Part shown: positions 35,896-43,512 of the stretch, in pieces
Position numbering within the stretch: position 1 is the first letter of the stretch
How the letters are laid out: every line of letters starts with the position of its first letter
NCBI GenBank assembly: GCA_900317915.1
Contig: ONIO01000002.1
Span: 1 to 64,000, forward strand
DNA: 64,000 bases
Direction: 5' to 3'
Origin: an uncultured Lachnospiraceae bacterium
Lineage (GTDB): Bacteria; Bacillota; Clostridia; Lachnospirales; Lachnospiraceae
The notes under the pieces: model-generated
Database searches by the model: none
Seen by the model: the letters and a program-made list of their open reading frames with translations, nothing else
Told to the model about the DNA's origin: nothing
Made by a program: the position numbers and the translations under genes

Positions 35896-37425
35896 ATGAA
35901 AGAGAAACTAATTCGCTTCTTTGGAAGCCTTCATATTCATTTTTTTCTAATTATATTTCTAGCCGCAATGATTCCTGCATCTCTTATCACAACAGGATTC
36001 GTGCGTCTCTATGAGAACCGCCAGATTCAGACGGATTACTCCCAGATTACTAGCCAGGCCAAGCTAATCACCAATCAGATTGCTACAACAGGATACTTGA
36101 ATGATCCTAGTGCCGTAGATTTTTTGAATGCGGAATTAACCGCTATGGCCAATGCCTATGGTGGCCGAATGATGGTCATTAATAATTCTTTGCAGGTGGT
36201 GAAGGATACCTACAGTGCAGAGGAAGGCAAGTCTGTTGTCTGGAGTAATGTGGTAAAGGCATCTCGAGGAACCACCTCTTACTACGTGGACCAAGAGAGT
36301 AATTACATCATTGTCACCATCCCAATTCCAAATATGACCTATTCTGACTCGGATAAGACCAGTGATTCCAACAGTCTTTTGTCTTCCAATGATTCGGATT
36401 CCGATAGTTCCCTTCGTACAAAGGAGGAGGGACCATATCTTGGAGTTCTATTGATTATGAAGTCCACAGACGATATCTCTCAAAACATTACCTTTTTGCA
36501 GGATGTGATGTGGGAAGTTCTTCTGGTTGTCTTTATTTTTGCTGTGGTAACAGCTGCATTTTTCTCGGATCGAATGACCAGGCCACTTCGTAAGATTCGT
36601 GACTTGATTCCTCATATTCAGGATCATGCAGAGGAGACCCTTCCAACAAAGGGATATACAGAAGTCAGAGATATCGCAGAGCACTTTAATACCTTTAAGG
36701 AAAAGATGCAGGATATCGATGATTCTCGTGCAGAATTTGTTTCCAATGTGTCACATGAGTTAAAGACCCCTCTGGCCTCTATGAAGGTTTTGGCGGACTC
36801 TATTAATTCCATGGGTGGAGAAGCTCCGCTAGAAATGTATCAGGAATTCATGGGAGATATTACCAGTGAGATCGATCGAGAGACATCTATCATTAATGAC
36901 CTTTTATCCTTAGTGAAGTTGGATAAGTCTGGTGTCAGCCTGAATATCCAGTCTCTCAATATGAATGAACTCTTAGAGAATCTCCTAAAGAGATTACGTC
37001 CCCTTGCAGAAAAGCAGGGTGTAGAGTTGGTATTAGAGTCTTTCCGCCCGATTGTATGTGACGTAGACGAGGTAAAGTTTACCCTGGCGATTATGAATCT
37101 GGTGGAAAATGGTATTAAGTATAACCATGAAGGTGGATGGGTGCATGTTACTCTGAATTCCGATCATGAGTATTGCTTTATTAAGGTGAAGGATTCTGGT
37201 ATGGGTATCCCAGAGGACTCTTTGGATCGAATCTTTGAACGATTCTATCGGGTAGATAAGTCTCATTCCAGAGAGATCGGTGGTACAGGCTTGGGGCTTG
37301 CTATTACTTGGAACTCCATTATGTTACATCATGGAGAGATCAAGGTGGCCTCTATCCTAGATCAGGGAACTACCTTTGACGTCCGAATTCCACTGAAGTA
37401 TATTCAGGAAGGAGATGAAAAATGA
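35896..37425 (+). CDS. Membrane sensor histidine kinase (HAMP, HisKA, HATPase)
   Basis: A 509-residue sensor kinase. Membrane helix one spans about 15-37 and helix two about 203-222. They enclose an extracytoplasmic sensor region of about 165 residues with a Ser/Asp-rich stretch near 150-178. A HAMP domain follows (RPLRKIRDLIPHI, then EVRDIAEHFNTF), then HisKA with phospho-acceptor H287 (VSNVSHELKTPLASM), and an ATPase domain with N box (NLVENGIKYN), G1 (DSGMGIPE) and G2 (GGTGLGLAI). It partners the regulator just upstream. Its stop overlaps the next lipoprotein gene (ATGA), which may report or modulate its signal. Confidence 0.94.
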   Translation: MKEKLIRFFGSLHIHFFLIIFLAAMIPASLITTGFVRLYENRQIQTDYSQITSQAKLITNQIATTGYLNDPSAVDFLNAELTAMANAYGGRMMVINNSLQVVKDTYSAEEGKSVVWSNVVKASRGTTSYYVDQESNYIIVTIPIPNMTYSDSDKTSDSNSLLSSNDSDSDSSLRTKEEGPYLGVLLIMKSTDDISQNITFLQDVMWEVLLVVFIFAVVTAAFFSDRMTRPLRKIRDLIPHIQDHAEETLPTKGYTEVRDIAEHFNTFKEKMQDIDDSRAEFVSNVSHELKTPLASMKVLADSINSMGGEAPLEMYQEFMGDITSEIDRETSIINDLLSLVKLDKSGVSLNIQSLNMNELLENLLKRLRPLAEKQGVELVLESFRPIVCDVDEVKFTLAIMNLVENGIKYNHEGGWVHVTLNSDHEYCFIKVKDSGMGIPEDSLDRIFERFYRVDKSHSREIGGTGLGLAITWNSIMLHHGEIKVASILDQGTTFDVRIPLKYIQEGDEK

Positions 37426-38372
37426 ATTCCAGATTTAAGAAAAAATGGATTGCATCCCTTCTCCTTTTTGCTATGATTTTGTCCATGTTACTGCAGGCCT
37501 GTGGTAAGGACAATGGTAAAAAGTCCGGCATTACCCTGTACAATTTGAATGCGGAGCATACAGAATTTATCACAGAGAAGTATCAGCCCAAAGAGACTGA
37601 GCCTCTTCCTCAGGCAGAGGAATTGGTTAAGAAATTGTCCGATGGCAGTGTGGAGGGGGAGAGAGTACGTCCTCTTCCAAGAGACATTACCCTTCAGGAC
37701 ATGTCTTTAGATCAGGATACTGGACTCCTTACCATTTCCTTCTCTCGTGCCTATAGCGATTTAGATGGATCCGATGAGACCATGATTCGTGCAGCAGTTG
37801 TAAAGACGCTGCTTCAGGTGAAAGGAATTGATCTCATTGACTTTCAGGTGGATCATACAGAGCTTACAGATGCTAGTGGTAATGTTGTAGGTGCTATGGA
37901 TGCAGCTTCTTTTGTAGATGGAATGACATCTAAGACCAGCCCGAAGCAGAAGAAGACCTTTGTCCTCTATTACCCTAATGGGGATGGATCTGCTTTAATC
38001 AAAGAGGAGAGAACCATTTCCTATAGCAGTAATACACCTGCTTATCGTACGATTCTAGAGACCTTGCAGACCAAGCCAAGTAGTAAGAAGGCAAGGGCTG
38101 CATTCCCATCCTCCACTCAGATTTTATCTTTGTCCATGGCGGGTGGTATTTGTTACATTAATTTTGATAGTTCCTTTTCATCCCAGAGTTCCAACCTACC
38201 AATGCGGACTTCCGTGTACGCTATTGTGAACTCTCTGACAGAGCTTAGTTCCATTAAGGGGGTTCAGATCTCGGTAGATGGTGAGAATCTAAAATTAGAT
38301 GAAGAGGACATGAAGACTGTTTTCACTAGAAATACAGCCTTACTTCCAGAGGAAGGAGATAGCACGAAATAA
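37422..38372 (+). CDS. GerMN-domain lipoprotein
   Basis: A 316-residue predicted lipoprotein: signal helix 9-25 and lipobox LLQAC. Two GerMN-like repeats are visible. The first runs about 65-150 (DMSLDQDTGLLTISFSRAY and VKTLLQVKGIDLIDFQVD). The second runs about 185-300 (FVLYYPNGDGSALIKEERTI, LSLSMAGGICYINFDSSF). GerMN domains occur in spore-germination and envelope proteins and are often encoded beside two-component systems, as in LpqB/GerM-type neighbours. It overlaps the kinase gene by four bases and abuts comEC directly. Molecular function is unknown. Confidence 0.88.
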   Translation: MNSRFKKKWIASLLLFAMILSMLLQACGKDNGKKSGITLYNLNAEHTEFITEKYQPKETEPLPQAEELVKKLSDGSVEGERVRPLPRDITLQDMSLDQDTGLLTISFSRAYSDLDGSDETMIRAAVVKTLLQVKGIDLIDFQVDHTELTDASGNVVGAMDAASFVDGMTSKTSPKQKKTFVLYYPNGDGSALIKEERTISYSSNTPAYRTILETLQTKPSSKKARAAFPSSTQILSLSMAGGICYINFDSSFSSQSSNLPMRTSVYAIVNSLTELSSIKGVQISVDGENLKLDEEDMKTVFTRNTALLPEEGDSTK

Positions 38373-40796
38373 ATGAGACGACCGCTTGCATATGCAGCGG
38401 TAGTTCTAATCACAGGTATTCTATACGGCATAGGTCAGGGAATCATTTTCCTGGCCCTTGGCCTAATTCTTGTAGCCCTTGGACCATTTATTCATTTCTA
38501 TTCACATCATAAGACGACGAAGGGCCTTGCCCCCAAGTGGCTATTTTTTATATTTTTATTCACATTACTTATTTCCATCATTCATAGCAGTAAATGGGTT
38601 AGGATGGATCAGACCATTCTGTCACAGGTGGCAGATGGGGAGACCATTACGATTCATGGGCAGGTTCAATCTGTTCAGGAGACAGAAAATAGCACGAAAA
38701 TCATCCTAAGTCAGGTCACCACAGATCTTTTGACTGGGACTCTGCATGTGGATCAGCTATTAGTCTATCCGGAGTCTTCTACTCAGGGGTCATGGCAGAT
38801 TGGATCTTATGTTCAGGCGAAGGGACAGGTCGCTTTCTTTTCTAAGGCTAGAAATCCAGGGAATTTTGACCAGGAATCCTTTTATCATTCCCGAGGAATC
38901 TTATTCTCTCTTCGTAGAACAGTCCTTATCCAGGAGACAAAACCAAGGGGATTCTCTATCCATCGATCCTTATTTGTCCTTCGGACAAAGCTAAACCAAG
39001 TTTATCATTCCAATCTCCCAGGGGAAGAAGCCGGTCTCATCAGTGCCATGTCCCTAGGAGATAAAAATGACTTGTCAGAAGAGGCAAAGTTATTATTCCA
39101 AATGGCAGGAATTATCCATCTCTTGTCTGTCTCTGGAACCCATATCTCTGCCTTAAGCTCTAACAGCTATCGTTTCTTAAAGGGACGAGGGGTCGGACTA
39201 TTCCAATCTGCTTTCTTGTCAGGACTACTGGCACTACTGTATGGTGATTTATGTGGGAATTCTGTATCCACGATTCGAGCCGTGGGCATGTTTTTACTCT
39301 TACTATTTGGAGATGTAAGAGGTCGAACCTATGATACCTTATCTGGATTAGCACTACTTGCAATTCTATTATTATTTCAAAATCCCTTATCCATATTAGA
39401 TCCAAGTTTTCAGTTTTCCTTTGGAGCAGTTTTGGTTGTGGTCTTGATTCAGAGACCGGTGCAGAAAAAGTATATCAGCTTTTGTAGGGACCGATATGAT
39501 AGAATCTATCGGAGAAAGGCGGATTCCCACTTTGCCTTATCCTTAAAGGAGCATGTGGTAAATAGCATAATCGGTGCTGTTTTGATTCAATTTGGAACTT
39601 TACCACTAGTTGCTTTCTTCTTCTATGAGGTTCCATCCTATGTCTTTTTATTAAATCTACTAGTACTTCCTTTGTTCCCCATCCTTCTAATAACTGCATT
39701 ATCTGGGGCATTGGTGAATCTATGGCTGTCTCTTCCTATCCTCTTTGGTCCAATTCATTTCATTCTCTATTTCTATGAATTTATGGCAGACCTTTCTCTT
39801 AAGTTACCAGGAGGACAAGTCATTGTTGGTAAGCCATGGAAAATAGTCATTTTAATTTTCTATGTTTTTTTGCTGGCCATCATTCATCTTCCTAAGTGGA
39901 GGATTCGGGAGAGATATCGCTGGTTACTTTTGCCTTGCCTTACATTTCTAATCATCCATCCCAAGTGGAGTGGATCCTATATAGATGCTCTGGATGTGGG
40001 ACAGGGAGAGGGAATCTTCATCCATACCAGGCAGGGGGAGAATCTCATGGTGGATGGTGGAAGTAGTGACGTGAGTAAGGTAGGAACCTATCGGATTCTC
40101 CCTTATCTAAAGTCCACGGGAATTCCTTCCCTCGACTACTGGATTGTGACTCACGGTGACTTGGATCATCTATCTGGTATGGAGGAAGTGATTCAATCAG
40201 GATATCAGGTGAAGCATATGGTCCTAGCAAAGGGAATGAAAGAGGATGAGAAGAAGACAGAACTCCTTCAATTGGCGAAGACCTATGATATTCAGGTCCT
40301 CTATACAGAGCCTGGAGATGTGCTTCATTTGGAAGGGAACAGATCCTTGGCTTTCCCTAAGAAGAATCCAACAGAACTTGTCTTTTTATTCCCAGGAAGG
40401 GAGATGACAAGTGTGGAGGATGGCAATCAGGCTTGTCAGTCCTTTCTCCTAAGGGATGGGGACTTCCGAGGGGTATTTACAGGAGATTTAGCCCAAGAGG
40501 GAGAGGAGAGAATCCTGTCATCGGGATTTCTTCCAAGGACTGGCGTGGATTTCCTCTCTGCAGGTCACCATGGATCTCGCACCTCTACCTGCGACAAGTG
40601 GTTAGATGAGCTTCATCCTAAGATGGTGGAGATATCGGCCGGAATGAATAATTCCTATGGTCATCCCTCCAAGGAAACCATCCAGAGGTTAGAAGACAGA
40701 AGGATTCCCTATTATGTCACCATGGATACCGGCATGCAACGATATACCTATCGTAAAGGGCGTGCTCAAGTGGAGGTATTCTGTTATACTAAATAG
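38373..40796 (+). CDS. comEC: ComEC/Rec2 family DNA uptake channel protein
   Basis: An 807-residue protein that begins immediately after the GerMN stop. The N-terminal part has two hydrophobic helices and an OB-like segment (DUF4131-type). The central Competence domain (about 225-530) has many helices, including GLISAMSLGDKNDL and LLSVSGTHISALS. The C-terminal metallo-beta-lactamase-like domain starts near 535 (LDVGQGEGIFI, VDGGSSD), with the metal motif THGDLDH at 593-599, FTGDLAQEG and SAGHHGSRTST. ComEC forms the inner-membrane channel, and this domain is thought to degrade the non-transported strand. With ComEA upstream it supports a DNA uptake capacity; pilus genes are not in view. Confidence 0.94.
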   Translation: MRRPLAYAAVVLITGILYGIGQGIIFLALGLILVALGPFIHFYSHHKTTKGLAPKWLFFIFLFTLLISIIHSSKWVRMDQTILSQVADGETITIHGQVQSVQETENSTKIILSQVTTDLLTGTLHVDQLLVYPESSTQGSWQIGSYVQAKGQVAFFSKARNPGNFDQESFYHSRGILFSLRRTVLIQETKPRGFSIHRSLFVLRTKLNQVYHSNLPGEEAGLISAMSLGDKNDLSEEAKLLFQMAGIIHLLSVSGTHISALSSNSYRFLKGRGVGLFQSAFLSGLLALLYGDLCGNSVSTIRAVGMFLLLLFGDVRGRTYDTLSGLALLAILLLFQNPLSILDPSFQFSFGAVLVVVLIQRPVQKKYISFCRDRYDRIYRRKADSHFALSLKEHVVNSIIGAVLIQFGTLPLVAFFFYEVPSYVFLLNLLVLPLFPILLITALSGALVNLWLSLPILFGPIHFILYFYEFMADLSLKLPGGQVIVGKPWKIVILIFYVFLLAIIHLPKWRIRERYRWLLLPCLTFLIIHPKWSGSYIDALDVGQGEGIFIHTRQGENLMVDGGSSDVSKVGTYRILPYLKSTGIPSLDYWIVTHGDLDHLSGMEEVIQSGYQVKHMVLAKGMKEDEKKTELLQLAKTYDIQVLYTEPGDVLHLEGNRSLAFPKKNPTELVFLFPGREMTSVEDGNQACQSFLLRDGDFRGVFTGDLAQEGEERILSSGFLPRTGVDFLSAGHHGSRTSTCDKWLDELHPKMVEISAGMNNSYGHPSKETIQRLEDRRIPYYVTMDTGMQRYTYRKGRAQVEVFCYTK

Positions 40797-40816
40797 GTTC
40801 ATAAAGACAGTATATT

Positions 40817-41833
40817 ATGAAGAGAAAACAGATGAAAAAAAGACCAATATCTCTATTTCTGATGATGATACTTCTCTTATCTGTAACAGCATGTGGCAGT
40901 AGTAATCTAAAGGGGAAGTTTCAAAAGACAGGTACCTATTTCGATACAGTCATTCAGGTCACTGTGTATCAGAAGTCAGAGGAAAAGTACCTAGATGGCT
41001 GTATGAAATTAGCGGCCAAATATGAGAATCTATTTAGCACCACGGTAAAGGATTCAGATATCAGCCGAATTAATTCGGCTCAGGGTCAGCCGGTAGAGGT
41101 TTCTAAGGAGACCATCCAGTTGATTCAAACGGGAATCAAGTATGGAGAACTATCCCATGGAGCCTTTGACATCACCGTGGGAAAATTATCCAAGCTCTGG
41201 CAGGCTGCTCTAAAAGAAGAGAAGGTTCCATCCCAGGAGGAAGTGGACCGAGCCAAGTCTAGCGTGGATTATCACAGGATCCAGATTGCAAAAAACCAGG
41301 TCACCCTTACAGATCCAGAGACAGAGATTGACCTAGGTGGAATTGCCAAGGGCTACATCGCAGATCAGATGCGACACTACTTAGAGAAAAATGGAGTCAA
41401 GGCGGCTCTTATTAATCTAGGCGGTAATGTGCTTACCTTAGGGGTAAAAGAGGATGGATCCTCCTATACCATTGGCCTACAGAAGCCATTCTCCGATGCA
41501 GGTCAGGTGGCAGCCTCTGTAACAGTTCACGATATGTCAGTGGTGACTTCTGGTACTTACGAGCGATACTTTAAGAGTCAGGGCAGGATCTATCACCATT
41601 TATTAGACCTAAAGACGGGCTATCCTAAGGAAACAGATGTGACTGCAGCTACGGTATTCACAAAGAATTCCGTGGATGGAGATGCTCTAAGCACCATCCT
41701 CTTTCTAATGGGACCGGACCAGGGGATTCCCTTTGCCGAGTCTAAAGGGTTAGAGTGTGTCTATATTCTGTCAGACGGAAGTATCCGTAAGAGTTCTGGC
41801 ATAGGTAAGACCATTGATTTTACGGAAATGTAA
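40817..41833 (+). CDS. apbE: ApbE family FAD:protein FMN transferase (lipoprotein)
   Basis: A 338-residue ApbE homologue that attaches FMN to threonine residues of Rnf/Nqr-type or other flavoproteins outside the membrane. It has a signal helix and lipobox (SVTAC). Family segments are TYFDTVIQVTVY, SRINSAQGQPVEV, HGAFDITVGKLSKLW, IDLGGIAKGYIADQM and TSGTYERYF, with the HHLLDLKTGYP metal/FAD motif. A second in-frame ATG at 40832 (MKKRPISLF) may be the true start, because neither has a strong ribosome-binding site. The stop codon lies inside a copy of the dispersed motif. Confidence 0.93.
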   Translation: MKRKQMKKRPISLFLMMILLLSVTACGSSNLKGKFQKTGTYFDTVIQVTVYQKSEEKYLDGCMKLAAKYENLFSTTVKDSDISRINSAQGQPVEVSKETIQLIQTGIKYGELSHGAFDITVGKLSKLWQAALKEEKVPSQEEVDRAKSSVDYHRIQIAKNQVTLTDPETEIDLGGIAKGYIADQMRHYLEKNGVKAALINLGGNVLTLGVKEDGSSYTIGLQKPFSDAGQVAASVTVHDMSVVTSGTYERYFKSQGRIYHHLLDLKTGYPKETDVTAATVFTKNSVDGDALSTILFLMGPDQGIPFAESKGLECVYILSDGSIRKSSGIGKTIDFTEM

Positions 41834-41836
41834 ACC
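41826..41836 (+). repeat. Dispersed motif copy AAATGTAAACC at the apbE stop
   Basis: An 11-base exact match followed by AAG. The TAA in its centre is the apbE stop codon. Confidence 0.7.
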
Positions 41837-41859
41837 AAGTGATAAGGGAATAATCATCG

Positions 41860-42852
41860 ATGTATACCAATCCAATCGAAGAAGATTTAAAAAAAGGACA
41901 ACTCCATAATCTCTATTTGCTTTATGGGGAAGAACCATATCTTAAGAGAACCTATAAAAATAAACTTTTGAAGAAGCTGGTGAATCCGGGGGATGAGATG
42001 AATTTCTCCCGCTATCAGGGAAGAGATGTGGCAGAGCAGGAGTTAATGGATCTTGCTGACACCATGCCTTTCTTTGCAGACCATCGCGTGATTTTAGTTG
42101 AGGATTCCAACTTCTTCCAGAATAAGCATGATAAATTCGCAGATTATCTGAAGAAGGAGATTCCAGACTCTACCATCTATATCTTCGTAGAGAGTAAGGT
42201 GGATAAGAGAAATGGTGCATTTAAGGCTCTTGTGAAGAATCCTCAGTGTCAGCCTGTGGAATTTAATATCCTAACAGCCAATGAATTGGCCTCTTGGATT
42301 GGCGGTCGCTTAAGGCGTGATCATAAGCTGATGAATCGCGAAGCATGGGCCGCTTTCTATGACCGAACAGCTAAGAATATGGATATGATGGATACAGAGT
42401 ATGAGAAACTGATTTCCTATGTGGGAGATGCACCTGAGATTACGATTCAGGATGTGGATGCTGTATGTACAGGAATTGCAGAGGCTAAGGTATTCGATAT
42501 GATTTCTGCCATCTCTGAAAAGGATGCAGCTAAGGTCTTAGGCTTCTATCATGATCTACTAGAGTCCAAGGAAGAGCCCCTTGGAATTCTGGCCCTCATT
42601 GAAAGACAGTTCCGACAGCTCTTGATTGCCAAGGAGATGGAGGCAGAGCACTATGATTCTAGTACCATAGCAAAGACCTCTGGTATGCATCCTTATTATC
42701 TCAGCCGTAATCTAAATCTGGCGAGACGATTCCGGGTGAAGGATATGAAACAGCTCCTTCATGATGCCCAGGATCTAGAACAGAGAGCCAAGTCTGGACG
42801 AATGGATCAGAGACTAGCAGTAGAAGTATTGATGATGACCTATTGCCATTGA
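41860..42852 (+). CDS. holA: DNA polymerase III delta subunit
   Basis: A 330-residue HolA, the clamp-loader subunit that opens the sliding clamp. The N-terminal AAA+-like domain has LYLLYGEEPYLKRTYKN, FADHRVILVEDSNFF and FVESKVDKRNGAFKAL. Domain II/III carries EYEKLISYVGD and a terminal helical collar (LIERQFRQLLIAKEM, SGRMDQRLAVEVL). In Firmicutes holA typically lies between comEC and rpsT, exactly as here, which supports the assignment. It converges on rpsT across a bidirectional terminator. Confidence 0.94.
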   Translation: MYTNPIEEDLKKGQLHNLYLLYGEEPYLKRTYKNKLLKKLVNPGDEMNFSRYQGRDVAEQELMDLADTMPFFADHRVILVEDSNFFQNKHDKFADYLKKEIPDSTIYIFVESKVDKRNGAFKALVKNPQCQPVEFNILTANELASWIGGRLRRDHKLMNREAWAAFYDRTAKNMDMMDTEYEKLISYVGDAPEITIQDVDAVCTGIAEAKVFDMISAISEKDAAKVLGFYHDLLESKEEPLGILALIERQFRQLLIAKEMEAEHYDSSTIAKTSGMHPYYLSRNLNLARRFRVKDMKQLLHDAQDLEQRAKSGRMDQRLAVEVLMMTYCH

Positions 42853-42910
42853 GGTGCTAGGAGTTCGAAGAAAAGTGGAAGCAGGAAAGCTTTGAACAGC
42901 ATGAAAAAGA

Positions 42911-42960
42911 CAATAAAAAAATCCGGTTCCTATGACGGTAGGAACCGGATTTATATTTTA
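42911..42960. terminator. Bidirectional terminator between holA and rpsT
   Basis: ATCCGGTTCCTA (42921-42932), loop TGACGG, TAGGAACCGGAT (42939-42950): a perfect 12-bp stem with a run of A before it and a T-rich tract after it, serving both converging genes. Confidence 0.93.
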
Positions 42961-42974
42961 TTGGTTTTCAGTAA

Positions 42975-43238
42975 TTACTGAATGCCGTTAACAAGCTTTG
43001 TAAGACGAGAAACCTTACGTGCAGCGTTGTTCTTGTGAAGGATGCCCTTGTTAGCAGCCTTAGAGATCTGTGCAATAGCAACATTCAGAGCCTTTGCAGC
43101 TTCTTCCTTGTTACCTTCAGCAACTGCAGCTTCTACATTCTTGATATATGTCTTAACAGCTGTACGGATTGCCTTGTTACGCTCAGCACGCTTTGCGCTT
43201 GTTACAACTCTCTTCTTTGCAGATTTGATGTTAGCCAA
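42975..43238 (-). CDS. rpsT: 30S ribosomal protein S20
   Basis: An 87-residue S20. The start is TTG at 43238, giving (M)ANIKSAKKRV, the universal S20 beginning. The strong GGAGGTG lies 6-7 bases before this TTG. Upstream in-frame ATG codons (for example at 43253) would add residues absent from the family and overlap the ribosome-binding site. The protein is rich in Ala/Lys and forms the helical bundle that binds 16S rRNA (HKNNAARKVSRLTK). It has its own strong promoter at 43335-43363 and a leader of about 90 bases. A UUG start is also used by E. coli rpsT, where S20 represses its own translation. Confidence 0.95.
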   Translation of the reverse strand: MANIKSAKKRVVTSAKRAERNKAIRTAVKTYIKNVEAAVAEGNKEEAAKALNVAIAQISKAANKGILHKNNAARKVSRLTKLVNGIQ

Positions 43239-43334
43239 TGTTTTCACCTCCATGTATTGGAATAAAGAAATTTTAATTTCGTGTATTCCCCATCGAGGCC
43301 GGACACGGACAGTTCGATGTGACACACAGGTAAT

Positions 43335-43363
43335 ATATTACTTTTGCTGGGGTTTTGTGTCAA
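43335..43363 (-). promoter_or_regulatory. Promoter of rpsT
   Basis: On the minus strand TTGACA (43363-43358), a 17-base spacer and TAATAT (43340-43335), a near-consensus sigma-A promoter. The leader includes a possible CATCGA/TCGATG hairpin at 43291-43319. Confidence 0.8.
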
Positions 43364-43458
43364 GAGTTTTCTTATAGTTTTCTCCTCCTTTTTCCATAAA
43401 AGGAGATGAAAGGGGAGATAAGCCATAGGAAAGCTCGGTATATATTTCCCTATGCCTA

Positions 43459-43467
43459 TGATAAAAT
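43459..43467 (+). promoter_or_regulatory. Possible extended -10 promoter for the ABC-F gene
   Basis: TG-A-TAAAAT at 43459-43467, 46 bases before the ABC-F start, with no clear -35. An 8-bp inverted repeat (CTCCTTTT/AAAAGGAG) lies at 43385-43405. Confidence 0.4.
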
Positions 43468-43512
43468 AAGGCATTAGAGGATGAATGATAAAGAAAAAAG
43501 GATAAAAACACA

